Part shown: one piece after another, positions 48,501 to 56,024 of the stretch
Layout: every line of letters starts with the position of its first letter
Numbering within the stretch: position 1 is the first letter of the stretch
From: Variovorax sp. OV700
GTDB lineage: Bacteria > Pseudomonadota > Gammaproteobacteria > Burkholderiales > Burkholderiaceae_C
NCBI RefSeq assembly: GCF_900099805.1
Contig: NZ_FNDR01000018.1
Coordinates: 42,291-106,290, forward strand
Length of the DNA: 64,000 bases
Reading direction: 5' to 3'
Notes under the pieces: model-generated
What the model was told of the DNA's origin: nothing
Databases searched by the model: none
Seen by the model: the letters and a program-made list of their open reading frames with translations, nothing else
Translations under genes and position numbers: made by a program

Positions 48501-49445
48501 CTCAAGGAGCAGGTGATCCACTTCATCAACAAGAAGATGCCGGGCAACCTGCCGAAGCAGACGGCACGCGCGCTGCTCGACATCGAGGATGCCGACTACG
48601 TGCCGATCATCCGCGACCCGAAGGCCACCACGTCGGAGACCGAGGCGGTGTTCTACTTTCCGGGCTGCGGGTCGGAGCGGCTGTTCTCGCAGGTGGGCCT
48701 CGCCACGCAGGCCATGCTCTGGCATGCCGGCGTGCAAACGGTGCTGCCGCCAGGATATCTGTGCTGCGGCTATCCGCAGCGCGGCAGCGGCCAGTTCGAC
48801 AAGGCCGAGAAGATGATCACCGACAACCGCGTGCTCTTCCACCGCGTGGCCAACACGCTCAACTACCTGGACATCAAGACCGTGGTGGTGAGCTGCGGAA
48901 CCTGCTACGACCAGCTGCAGGGCTACCAGTTCGACAAGATCTTTCCTGGCTGCCGCATCATCGACATTCACGAGTACCTGCTCGAAAAAGGCATCACGCT
49001 TGCCGATGCGGGCGGTGGCGGCTATCTGTACCACGACCCCTGCCACAGCCCGATGAAGCTGCAGGACCCGATGAAGACCGTCAAGGCGCTGGTCGGCGAC
49101 AACGTGCTCAAGAACGACCGCTGCTGCGGCGAATCGGGCACCCTGGGCGTGTCGCGGCCCGACATCTCGACGCAGATCCGCTTCCGCAAGGAAGAAGAGC
49201 TGAAAAAGGGCGAGGCAGCCTTGCGCGCGAACGGCCAAGTCGGCGAAATGGACAACGTCAAGATCCTGACCAGCTGCCCGAGCTGCCTGCAAGGCCTCTC
49301 GCGCTACGGCAACGACCTGAACAACGGCCTGCTCGAAGCCGACTACATCGTGGTCGAGATGGCCAACAAGATTCTCGGCAAGAACTGGATGCCCGAGTAC
49401 GTGGCTGCCGCCAACCAGGGCGGGATCGAGCGGGTGCTGGTATGA
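45567..49445 (+). CDS. Giant FAD / 4Fe-4S oxidoreductase (DUF3683; D-2-hydroxyacid dehydrogenase-like)
   Basis: 1292 residues in one chain. An N-terminal DUF3683 region (about 1-180) is followed by a PCMH-type FAD domain with RGGGTGYTGGA near 214, and an FAD-oxidase C-terminal domain (to about 780). Next come two ferredoxin-like clusters, Cys821-x2-Cys824-x2-Cys827-x3-Cys831 and Cys883-x2-Cys886-x2-Cys889-x3-Cys893. Two CCG cysteine-rich domains follow (YFPGCGSER, CCGYPQRGSG, CGTCYD, HDPCHSP, CCGESGTLG, SCPSCLQG). This resembles GlcD and GlcF fused, and the YdiJ type. The substrate is not known; serA next door favours D-2-hydroxyglutarate or D-lactate. The stop overlaps the HIT gene. Confidence 0.95.
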   Translation: MNAPTALTTLLSQAAEPVRLREIPYNYTSFSDREIVIRLLGERGWELLQTLRAERRTGRSARMLYEVLGDIWVVQRNPYLVDDLLDNPRRRGQLVDALRHRLAEVQKRRTPDSDLPRDQLVGELTGLVGQAVAAFDTAFRDVAALRRKATRVLGRLTAKDNIKFDGLSRVSHVTDATDWRVEYPFVVLCPDTEAEMALLVKGCIELGLTIIPRGGGTGYTGGAIPLTWKSVVINTEKLEAMTEVEMVSLPGLDAPVATVWTEAGVVTQRVADAAERAGYVFAVDPTSAEASCVGGNVAMNAGGKKAVLWGTALDNLASWRMVTPQAEWLEVTRIGHNLGKIHDVESAVFELQYYAADGKTKLRTERLDIPGRTFRKEGLGKDVTDKFLSGLPGIQKEGCDGLITSCRWVVHRMPAHTRTVCLEFFGNAKDAVPSIVEIKDFMFAEQKRSGVLLAGLEHLDDRYLKAVGYATKSKKHGGLPKMVLFGDIAGDDADAVARVTSEVVRIANSRSGEGFIAISPEARKKFWLDRKRTAAISKHTNAFKINEDVVIPLPRMAEYSDGIERINIELSLKNKLELTDALEAFLLRGNLPLGKSDDAHEIPAAELLEDRVAQAVALVQSVRALWAEWLRDADRLFPQLQDHTLRASWKTQLRQPLQEIFSGAEFAPIVAECVAIHKQVLKGRVWVALHMHAGDGNVHTNIPVNSDNYDMLQTAHAAVVRIMALARSLDGVISGEHGIGITKLEFLSDEELKPFMDYKQRVDPEGRFNKGKLVRPPAGENVELHADLTNAYTPSFGLMGHESLIMQQSDIGAIADSVKDCLRCGKCKPVCATHVPRANLLYSPRNKILATSLLVEAFLYEEQTRRGISIKHWEEFEDVADHCTVCHKCLTPCPVKIDFGDVSMNMRNLLRKMGQKSFRPGNAAAMFFLNATNPQTIKAVRAGMVGIGFKAQRLANDLLRGLARKQTAAPPATLGPAPLKEQVIHFINKKMPGNLPKQTARALLDIEDADYVPIIRDPKATTSETEAVFYFPGCGSERLFSQVGLATQAMLWHAGVQTVLPPGYLCCGYPQRGSGQFDKAEKMITDNRVLFHRVANTLNYLDIKTVVVSCGTCYDQLQGYQFDKIFPGCRIIDIHEYLLEKGITLADAGGGGYLYHDPCHSPMKLQDPMKTVKALVGDNVLKNDRCCGESGTLGVSRPDISTQIRFRKEEELKKGEAALRANGQVGEMDNVKILTSCPSCLQGLSRYGNDLNNGLLEADYIVVEMANKILGKNWMPEYVAAANQGGIERVLV

Positions 49446-49906
49446 CCATGGCCTCCACGATCGGCGGCGGCCCGGTTCCCGGCTGTCCATTCTGCGAAGG
49501 CCCCGGTGGCCGGATCGTGTTCGAAGGCGCGAAGCTTCGCGTCATCCATGCCGAAGAGGCGGGCTTCCCGGCCTTCTACCGCGTGATATGGCGCGAGCAT
49601 GCGGCGGAGTTTTCGGATCTCGATACCGCCGACCGCGTGCTGTGCATGGAGGCGGTGGCGATAGTCGAGCAGTGCCTGCGCGAGCATCTGTCGCCGGCCA
49701 AGATCAACCTCGCGGCGCTTGGCAACATGGTGCCGCACTTGCATTGGCACGTGATTGCGCGCTTTGCAGGCGACACCCATTTTCCCGGCTCGGTCTGGGC
49801 TCCGGTGCAGCGCGAGGCGAGTGCTGCCCAACTGGCTTCCGTGTCCGCGCGCCTGCCGGAATTGGAGCGTGCGATGATGGCCCGACTGGGCACAAGGAGC
49901 TTCTGA
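49442..49906 (+). CDS. HIT-family hydrolase
   Basis: 154 residues from ATG 49442 (overlaps the previous stop); ATG 49448 is also in frame. The histidine triad HLHWH (His99, His101, His103) followed by VIARF gives the nucleotide-binding active site. CPFCEGPGG near the N-terminus resembles the Cys pair of HINT proteins. It cleaves nucleotide phosphoramidates or dinucleotides. It overlaps the next gene by one base. Confidence 0.9.
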   Translation: MTMASTIGGGPVPGCPFCEGPGGRIVFEGAKLRVIHAEEAGFPAFYRVIWREHAAEFSDLDTADRVLCMEAVAIVEQCLREHLSPAKINLAALGNMVPHLHWHVIARFAGDTHFPGSVWAPVQREASAAQLASVSARLPELERAMMARLGTRSF

Positions 49907-50319
49907 TGGCAGGTTTGCAAGCCGGCGCACCGACGCCGCAATCGATCACCGTGCATGGCCAGTCGCGCGTGCTCGAGGTCGGGTTTTCCGACGGTGCCAC
50001 TTTCCGCATTCCGTTCGAGCTCATGCGCATCTACTCGCCGTCCGCGGAAGTGCAGGGCCATGGTCCCGGGCAGGAAATCCTGCAGACCGGCAAGCGAGAC
50101 GTCGAACTGGTCGACCTGAAGCCGGTGGGCAACTACGCAGTGCAGCCGGTCTTCAGCGATGGCCACGACACCGGCATCTTCTCGTGGGACCTGCTGTACG
50201 AACTCGGTGCCAAACAGGTCGAGCGCTGGGCCGAGTACGAACGCCGGCTCGCCGCGGCGGGCGTCGACCGCGATGCGCCGATGATCGACAAGGGTGGTGC
50301 CGCCTGCGGCAGCCACTGA
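49906..50319 (+). CDS. DUF971-family protein
   Basis: 137 residues from ATG 49906 (TGATG junction with the HIT gene). The segment LEVGFSDGATFRIPFELMRIYSPSAE, then VGNYAVQPVFSDGHDTGIFSWDLLYEL, is the DUF971 fold (gamma-butyrobetaine-hydroxylase N-terminal-like). Such proteins occur alone in bacteria with unknown function, often near ubiquinone or Fe-S genes. It stands before ubiE, separated by a 156-base gap with an extended hairpin. Confidence 0.88.
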   Translation: MAGLQAGAPTPQSITVHGQSRVLEVGFSDGATFRIPFELMRIYSPSAEVQGHGPGQEILQTGKRDVELVDLKPVGNYAVQPVFSDGHDTGIFSWDLLYELGAKQVERWAEYERRLAAAGVDRDAPMIDKGGAACGSH

Positions 50320-50349
50320 CCCGGCGCGAACGCGCCCGCTCCTGAAAAC

Positions 50350-50394
50350 ATAGCCTCGCACGCAGGCGCGGCGCGTCCTGCGGCGGCCGGCTAT
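50350..50394. repeat. Nested inverted repeat between DUF971 gene and ubiE
   Basis: ATAGCC (50350-50355) pairs with GGCTAT (50389-50394), and inside them CGCAGG (50361-50366) pairs with CCTGCG (50377-50382). The 45-base element would fold into a long interrupted stem at the 3' end of the DUF971 transcript. No T run follows, so it is not a standard terminator. Confidence 0.5.
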
Positions 50395-50441
50395 TTGAAG
50401 AAAAAGCAACAAAAGCCCGCCGTCTTCGGAGGGTCGCGTTC

Positions 50442-50468
50442 TTGAGGTGTGTGCTTCCGCCCTAATAT
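50442..50468 (+). promoter_or_regulatory. ubiE promoter with start site at the ATG
   Basis: TTGAGG (50442-50447), 15 bases, then TAATAT (50463-50468). Only 7 bases separate the -10 from ATG 50476, so transcription should begin at or next to the start codon. No Shine-Dalgarno is present in CAGCCTC. This predicts a leaderless mRNA. The spacer is two bases shorter than ideal. Confidence 0.45.
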
Positions 50469-50475
50469 CAGCCTC

Positions 50476-51207
50476 ATGAGCACCACCCACTTCGGCTTCG
50501 AAAAAGTCGACGAAAGCGAGAAAGCGCAACGTGTCCGCGGCGTCTTCGATTCCGTCGCCACGCGTTACGACCTCATGAACGACCTGATGTCGATGGGGCT
50601 GCACCGCGCCTGGAAGGCCTACACCGTGATGGTGGCCAACGTGGGCGAAGGCTCGCGCGTGCTCGACATCGCGGGCGGCACCGGCGACCTCGCGCTGGCC
50701 TTCTCCAAGAAGGTCGGCGCCAGCGGCCAGGTGGTGCACACAGACATCAACGAAGCCATGCTGCGCACCGGCCGCGACCGCCTGCTCGATGCCGGCGTGG
50801 CGCTGCCCACGCTGGTCTGCGACGCGGAGAAGCTGCCGTTCCCGAGCGACCATTTCGACGTGGTGACCGTGGCATTCGGCCTTCGCAACATGACGCACAA
50901 GAACATGGCGCTGAAGGAGATGAACCGCGTGCTCAAGCCGCGCGGCAAGCTCCTGGTGCTCGAGTTCTCGAAGGTCGCCAAGCCGCTCGCCAAGGCCTAC
51001 GACTGGTATTCGTTCAACGTCCTGCCGCGCCTGGGCAAGCTGGTGGCGGGCGACGATGCGAGCTATCGCTACCTGGCCGAATCCATCCGGATGCATCCCG
51101 CGCAGGACGAACTCAAGACCCTCATGAAAGAGGGCGGTTTCGGGCATGTGGACTATCACAACATGACGGGTGGCGTGGTTGCCCTTCATGTTGGAATCAA
51201 GTGTTGA
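50476..51207 (+). CDS. ubiE: Ubiquinone/menaquinone C-methyltransferase UbiE
   Basis: 243 residues from ATG 50476. It adds the C-methyl group to the benzoquinol ring. The family opening HFGFEKVDESEKAQRVRGVF is exact, the SAM site DIAGGTGD is at 64-71, and YDLMNDLMSMGLHRAWK and FGLRNMTHKNMALKEMNRVL are diagnostic. The later ubi genes (ubiJ, ubiB) follow after a Tim44-like gene, as in related betaproteobacteria. Confidence 0.98.
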   Translation: MSTTHFGFEKVDESEKAQRVRGVFDSVATRYDLMNDLMSMGLHRAWKAYTVMVANVGEGSRVLDIAGGTGDLALAFSKKVGASGQVVHTDINEAMLRTGRDRLLDAGVALPTLVCDAEKLPFPSDHFDVVTVAFGLRNMTHKNMALKEMNRVLKPRGKLLVLEFSKVAKPLAKAYDWYSFNVLPRLGKLVAGDDASYRYLAESIRMHPAQDELKTLMKEGGFGHVDYHNMTGGVVALHVGIKC

Positions 51208-51241
51208 TGACGCGAATTCTTCGCTCAAAAGAGGAGACGAC

Positions 51242-52267
51242 ATGAAAAGTTTGAGTTCTTTGTTCCTGGCCTGCGTGCTGGCCCTGGTCAGCGTGCAAGC
51301 CGATGCAGCACGCATCGGCGGCGGCAAGTCGGTCGGCCGCCAGTCGTCCAACGTGACGCAGCGCGAATCCGCATCGCCCACCGCGCCCACGCAGCAAAGC
51401 GCAACCAACGCAGCGCCGAAGCCCGCCACGCCGGCACCCGCCGCCGCGGCTCCGAAGCGTCCATGGGGCGCCATGCTCGGCGGCCTCGCCGCCGGCTTGG
51501 GTCTGGCCTGGCTCGCGAGTTCGCTGGGCCTTGGGGCCGGGTTTGCCAACATCCTGTTGATCGGGCTGCTCGTGATGGCCGCGTTGTTCGTCTGGCGCAT
51601 GTTCAAGGCGCGTTCGGCAGCCTCGTCGGGTGCCAACCGCCCGGGCGGCTTCGCATTCGAAGGCGCGGGTAACCCGGCGAATGCCAGCTCCCCCGCGCAG
51701 TACAGCCCGAACAATGTCGGCAATGATGCGTCCGCCCGGCCCTGGGAGCGCAACACGAGCGCTTTCGACGCCACGCCCGCACACACCGACGAGCGGCATG
51801 GCAGCAGCCTTTCCGCGGCAGGTGCGGCGGCCGGCGGCAGCATGATCGGCTCGGCGCTGTCGGGTTCGCAGTCGTGGGGCATTCCGGTCGGCTTCGACGT
51901 GGACGGCTTCCTCAGCGCCGCCAAGCGCAACTTCGTGACCCTGCAGGACGCATGGGACCGCGCCGACGTCACGACCCTGCGCTCGATGATGACCGACGGC
52001 ATGGTCGACGAGATCCGCACCCAGCTGGCCGATCGCGCCAGCCACACCGGCGGCGCCTCGAACAAGACCGAAGTCGTGATGCTCGACGCCAAGCTGCTGG
52101 GCATCGAGGAACTGGCCGACGTCTACATGGCGAGCGTGGAGTTCTCCGGCATGATCCGCGAAGACGCTTCCGCCGGCCCGGGCCCGTTCCGCGAAGTCTG
52201 GAACATGACCAAGCCCACCAGCGGCACCAGCGGCTGGCTGGTGGCGGGCGTGCAAGCGCTGCAGTAA
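51242..52267 (+). CDS. Tim44-like domain exported protein
   Basis: 341 residues from ATG 51242, with GGAGAC upstream. The signal peptide (KSLSSLFLACVLALVSVQAD-A) is followed by a Ser/Thr/Ala/Pro-rich region, a membrane span (about 86-116), a low-complexity linker and a C-terminal Tim44-like domain (about 215-340; FVTLQDAWDRADVTTLRSMM). Bacterial Tim44-like proteins are of unknown function. The gene lies between ubiE and ubiJ, 34 bases after ubiE, so it may ride on that transcript. Confidence 0.9.
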   Translation: MKSLSSLFLACVLALVSVQADAARIGGGKSVGRQSSNVTQRESASPTAPTQQSATNAAPKPATPAPAAAAPKRPWGAMLGGLAAGLGLAWLASSLGLGAGFANILLIGLLVMAALFVWRMFKARSAASSGANRPGGFAFEGAGNPANASSPAQYSPNNVGNDASARPWERNTSAFDATPAHTDERHGSSLSAAGAAAGGSMIGSALSGSQSWGIPVGFDVDGFLSAAKRNFVTLQDAWDRADVTTLRSMMTDGMVDEIRTQLADRASHTGGASNKTEVVMLDAKLLGIEELADVYMASVEFSGMIREDASAGPGPFREVWNMTKPTSGTSGWLVAGVQALQ

Positions 52268-52303
52268 GCGCATTCGGGCGGCCGGGAGGCCGTCTGCAGA
52301 ACC

Positions 52304-52309
52304 GATAAT
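52304..52309 (+). promoter_or_regulatory. Candidate -10 immediately before ubiJ
   Basis: GATAAT is separated by GGGGAC from ATG 52316, placing the expected start of transcription at the ATG itself. The GGGGAC could instead act as a weak Shine-Dalgarno, though it touches the ATG. No -35 is visible around 52280-52287. Confidence 0.35.
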
Positions 52310-52315
52310 GGGGAC

Positions 52316-52888
52316 ATGGCCACACCATCGTCCCCATTTTCTTTTCTCGACGACCTGTTCAACCGCATCGGCGAGCGCCTGCAGCCGCCCGCCTGGGCGG
52401 TGCACGAGATCCAGCATCGCGCGGTGCTGTTTCTGAACCATGTGCTGCAGCAGGAGCCCGAGGCCCAGCAGCGGCTGCTCCGCCAGCAGGGGCGGGTGGT
52501 GCGATTCCAGTGGCGCTTCGTGACGATGGAGCTGGTGGCCACGCCCGCCGGCCTTCTCGATCTGGCGCCTGCCGGATCGGTGCCCGAGCTCACGCTCACC
52601 GTCACCGACGAATCCCCCTTCGAGCTGGCCCGTGCCACGCTGCGCGGCGGCAAGCCTTCGGTGCAGATCATCGGCGACGTGCAACTCGCGGCCGAGGTCA
52701 ACTGGCTGGTCGACCACGTGCGCTGGGATGTCGAGGACGACCTCGCCCGCGTGGTCGGCGACGTGCCGGCACACACCATTGCCAATGGCGCGCGCCGGGT
52801 CGTGGGCGCACTGCGCCAGTTCGTCGGCGATCGCAAGCCCCAGCAGGCCGGCGGTTCGTCGGCTGGCTCGGCGAGCACGCCCGAATGA
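52316..52888 (+). CDS. ubiJ: Ubiquinone biosynthesis accessory factor UbiJ (SCP2-like)
   Basis: 190 residues. The N-terminal SCP2 sterol-binding-like domain (about 12-115) has the hydrophobic groove strands VRFQWRFVTMELVATPAGLL, ELTLTVTDESPFELARATL and VQIIGDVQLAAEVNWLVDHV. The C-terminal half carries a helix seen in UbiJ (DVEDDLARVVGDVPAHTIANG). UbiJ scaffolds the soluble Ubi complex with UbiK. It overlaps ubiB by four bases, as in the E. coli ubiE-ubiJ-ubiB order. Confidence 0.93.
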   Translation: MATPSSPFSFLDDLFNRIGERLQPPAWAVHEIQHRAVLFLNHVLQQEPEAQQRLLRQQGRVVRFQWRFVTMELVATPAGLLDLAPAGSVPELTLTVTDESPFELARATLRGGKPSVQIIGDVQLAAEVNWLVDHVRWDVEDDLARVVGDVPAHTIANGARRVVGALRQFVGDRKPQQAGGSSAGSASTPE

Positions 52889-54450
52889 GGCGCTTCTACC
52901 GCGGGCTTTTCATCGTCTTGGTCGCGCTGCGCTACGGCCTGGACGAACTCGTGCTCACGAGCTTCCAGAAACCCTGGCTGCGCGTGGTGGCGCGCGTCGT
53001 CTCCATCGGCCGCAACCTCGATGCGCCCCGCGGTCAGCGGCTGCGTGAGGCGCTCGAAAGGCTGGGCCCGATCTTCGTCAAGTTCGGCCAGGTGCTGTCC
53101 ACCCGGCGCGACCTGCTGCCGCCCGACATTGCCGACGAGCTCGCGTTCCTGCAGGACCGCGTGCCGCCGTTCCCCTCGTCCGTGGCCATTGCCACCATCG
53201 AGCGCGCCTTCCGCCGTCCCGTGGGTGACGTGTTCGTGCAGTTCGACGAGACGCCGATCGCCAGCGCGTCGATCGCTCAGGTGCACTTTGCGACCATTCG
53301 CACCAACGAGGGCGAGGTGCGCGAGGTCGCGGTCAAGGTGCTGCGCCCCAACATGCGCGGCGTGATCGAGAAAGACCTGGCGCTCATGGCCATGATGGCC
53401 GGCTGGGTCGAGAAGCTCTCGCCCGACGGCAAGCGCCTGAAGCCGCGCGAGGTGGTGGGCGAGTTCGACAAGTACCTGCACGACGAGCTCGACCTGGTGC
53501 GCGAAGCGGCCAACGCTGCCCAGCTGCGCCGCAACATGGTCGAACTCGACCTGGTGCTGATCCCGGAGATGTTCTGGGACTTCTGCCATCCCGAGGTGAT
53601 CGTGATGGAACGCATGAATGGCGTGCCCATTGCCCAGCTCGACCGCTTGCGTGCGGCTGGCGTCGACATTCCCAAGCTGGCGCGTGACGGTGTCACGATC
53701 TTCTTCACGCAGGTGTTTCGCGACGGCTTCTTTCACGCCGACATGCACCCGGGCAACATCCAGGTGAGCCTCGAGCCCGAGACCTTCGGGCGCTACATTT
53801 CGCTCGACTTCGGGATCATCGGCACGCTGACCGAGTCCGACAAGGAATACCTCGCGCAGAACTTCGTGGCCTTTTTCCGGCGCGACTACAAGCGCGTGGC
53901 CGAGCTTCACCTTGAAAGCGGCTGGGTGCCCGAAGGCACCCGCATCGACGAGCTGGAAGCGGCGATACGCACCGTTTGCGAACCGTACTTCGATCGGCCG
54001 CTGCGGGAAATCTCGCTCGGCATGGTGCTGATGCGTCTGTTCCAGACCTCGCGCCGCTTCCACGTCGAGATCCAGCCGCAGCTGGTGTTGTTGCAGAAAA
54101 CCCTGCTCAATATCGAGGGGTTGGGCCGCCAGCTCGACCCCGAGCTCGACCTCTGGCATACCGCAAAGCCGTTTCTCGAGAAGTGGATGGTCGACCAGAT
54201 CGGGCCCAGGAAGCTGTTCGAGCAGCTCAAGGCCGAGGCGCCGCGCTATGCAAAATTGCTGCCGCAATTGCCGCGCCTGCTGCACGATTTCCTAGAAAAT
54301 CGGCCCGCCGACCACCGCCGCGAGCTGCTGGAGCTGCTGGCCGCGCAGAAGCGCACCAACCGGTTGCTGCAGGCCATTCTCTATGGTGGCATGGGATTTG
54401 TATTGGGGTTGCTCGCCATGCAAGTGCTGGTGCGCGTGAAGTTGTTCTAG
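52885..54450 (+). CDS. ubiB: UbiB protein-kinase-like (ABC1) ubiquinone factor
   Basis: 521 residues from ATG 52885 (ATGA with ubiJ). UbiB has the ABC1 kinase-like fold: the KxGQ segment KFGQVLSTRRDLLPPDIADE near 65, AVKVLRPNM with the conserved Lys, and HPGNIQVS with DFGIIG as the metal site. Two C-terminal membrane spans (LLQAILYGGMGFVLGLLAMQ) anchor it. It is an ATPase needed for ubiquinone synthesis. A GTG-start symporter gene follows after 12 bases. Confidence 0.97.
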   Translation: MRRFYRGLFIVLVALRYGLDELVLTSFQKPWLRVVARVVSIGRNLDAPRGQRLREALERLGPIFVKFGQVLSTRRDLLPPDIADELAFLQDRVPPFPSSVAIATIERAFRRPVGDVFVQFDETPIASASIAQVHFATIRTNEGEVREVAVKVLRPNMRGVIEKDLALMAMMAGWVEKLSPDGKRLKPREVVGEFDKYLHDELDLVREAANAAQLRRNMVELDLVLIPEMFWDFCHPEVIVMERMNGVPIAQLDRLRAAGVDIPKLARDGVTIFFTQVFRDGFFHADMHPGNIQVSLEPETFGRYISLDFGIIGTLTESDKEYLAQNFVAFFRRDYKRVAELHLESGWVPEGTRIDELEAAIRTVCEPYFDRPLREISLGMVLMRLFQTSRRFHVEIQPQLVLLQKTLLNIEGLGRQLDPELDLWHTAKPFLEKWMVDQIGPRKLFEQLKAEAPRYAKLLPQLPRLLHDFLENRPADHRRELLELLAAQKRTNRLLQAILYGGMGFVLGLLAMQVLVRVKLF

Positions 54451-54462
54451 AGGAGAGTCCCC

Positions 54463-55911
54463 GTGCTGTTGACGCTGGTTGTCGTTTATCTGCTGGTCAC
54501 CATCGCGATCGGCCTCTACGCCGCCAAGCGGGTGAAGAACACCACCGACTTCGCGATCGCCGGGCGGCATCTGCCGCTCTACATGATCGTGACCACCACC
54601 TTCGCGACCTGGTTCGGGTCCGAAACGGTGCTGGGCATCCCGGCCAAGTTCATCGAAGGCGGCCTGAACGGGGTGATCGAAGACCCCTTCGGCGCGGGCA
54701 CCTGCCTGATCCTGGTGGGGCTGTTCTTCGCGGGCAAGCTCTACCGCATGACGCTTTTGACCATCAGCGACTACTACCGCGAGCGCTATGGCCGCGGCGT
54801 CGAGGTGGCCTGCTCGCTCATCATCATGCTGAGCTACCTGGGCTGGGTGTCGGCGCAGGTCACGGCACTGGGGCTGGTGTTCAACGTGCTCTCTGCCGGT
54901 GCCATCAGCATTCCGATGGGCATGGTGATCGGCGTCGTCTCGATCCTGGCCTACACCCTGTTCGGCGGCATGTGGTCGGTGGCGGTGACCGACTTCATCC
55001 AGATGATCATCCTCGTCTCGGGGCTGGCCATCATTGCCGTGTTCGCCGGCAACATGGCCGGCGGTGCCGACAAGGTGGTGGCCTTCGCGGTCAGCAAGGA
55101 TCTCTTCAAGTTCTGGCCCGAGCCCAACTGGCACGACATGGTGTTTTTCTTTGCCGCGGCCATCACGATGATGCTGGGCTCCATTCCGCAGCAGGATGTG
55201 TTCCAGCGCGTCATGTCGGCCAACAGCGCCAAGGCCGCCACGCGCGGCCCTGTCATCGGCGGGGTCGCGTACATCCTGTTCGCCTCCGTCCCCATGTTCC
55301 TGGTGGCGAGTGCGCTCCTGATCATGCCGGAGCAGACCGCCGCGCTGCTGAAGGAAGATCCGCAGAAGGTGCTGCCCACGCTGGTGCTGGAGAAGATGCC
55401 CTTTGTAATGCAGGTGCTGTTCTTCGGCGCGTTGCTGTCGGCCATCAAGTCAACCGCCTCGGCCACCTTGCTGGCGCCGAGCGTCACGTTCACCGAGAAC
55501 ATCTGGCGCCAGTTCCGGCCCGCGGGAACCGACCGCCAGAATCTCATGACCATGCGCATCACCGTCCTGGTCTTCAGCGCGGCCGTGCTGGCCTACGCCA
55601 TCCGCATGCAGGGCACGCCCATCTACGAACTGGTGTCGGGCGCCTACCAGGTGCCGCTGGTCGGCGCTTTTGTGCCGCTGGTGTGCGGGCTGTACTGGCG
55701 CCGCGCCACCACGCAGGGCGCCGTCGCCTCGATCGTGTTCGGCATCGGTGTCTGGCTGCTGTTCCTGTCGATGCCCTGGGGCACGGCATTTCCGGCCCAA
55801 CTGGCCGGGGTGCTCGCCTCGTTCACCGGCATGGTGGCCGGATCGCTTGCGCCGCAGTGGGTGGCCAATACCCGCACGCCACACCGGCTGCTGGCCACTG
55901 AACCGGCCTGA
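54463..55911 (+). CDS. Sodium/solute symporter (SSS family)
   Basis: 482 residues from GTG 54463, with AGAGGAG upstream. About 13 membrane spans are expected. Family marks are DFAIAGRHLPLYMIVTTTFA, FGGMWSVAVTDFIQMIILV and GALLSAIKSTASATLLAPS. The substrate is unknown; SSS proteins import sugars, amino acids, carboxylates or ions with Na+. It lies 12 bases after ubiB and likely shares the transcript, without an obvious metabolic link. Confidence 0.9.
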   Translation: MLLTLVVVYLLVTIAIGLYAAKRVKNTTDFAIAGRHLPLYMIVTTTFATWFGSETVLGIPAKFIEGGLNGVIEDPFGAGTCLILVGLFFAGKLYRMTLLTISDYYRERYGRGVEVACSLIIMLSYLGWVSAQVTALGLVFNVLSAGAISIPMGMVIGVVSILAYTLFGGMWSVAVTDFIQMIILVSGLAIIAVFAGNMAGGADKVVAFAVSKDLFKFWPEPNWHDMVFFFAAAITMMLGSIPQQDVFQRVMSANSAKAATRGPVIGGVAYILFASVPMFLVASALLIMPEQTAALLKEDPQKVLPTLVLEKMPFVMQVLFFGALLSAIKSTASATLLAPSVTFTENIWRQFRPAGTDRQNLMTMRITVLVFSAAVLAYAIRMQGTPIYELVSGAYQVPLVGAFVPLVCGLYWRRATTQGAVASIVFGIGVWLLFLSMPWGTAFPAQLAGVLASFTGMVAGSLAPQWVANTRTPHRLLATEPA

Positions 55912-55938
55912 AGACGCGTCTGTTGGCGGGGCGGCCCT

Positions 55939-55944
55939 TATAAT
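55939..55944 (+). promoter_or_regulatory. Probable -10 of the fmdB-aspS operon
   Basis: A perfect TATAAT lies about 80 bases before the fmdB ATG. No good -35 is seen near 55915-55923. The next five genes follow in one direction with short gaps, so this could be the main promoter. Confidence 0.45.
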
Positions 55945-56024
55945 CGAGGGCTTTGCGAGCGGCCTTTCCCAGGCCCTAGTCAGGCCTTTGCGCCGAGTTC
56001 GCGCTGCTTTTCCACTCAATTCCA

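Noticed and set aside
45819..49490. 1223-codon open frame opposite the FAD/Fe-S gene
   Set aside because: Antisense shadow with biased composition and no recognisable domain; the plus-strand protein has clear motifs throughout.
49576..52104. 842-codon antisense frame opposite the HIT, DUF971, ubiE and Tim44-like genes
   Set aside because: It crosses several real genes with strong family motifs on the plus strand; shadow ORF.
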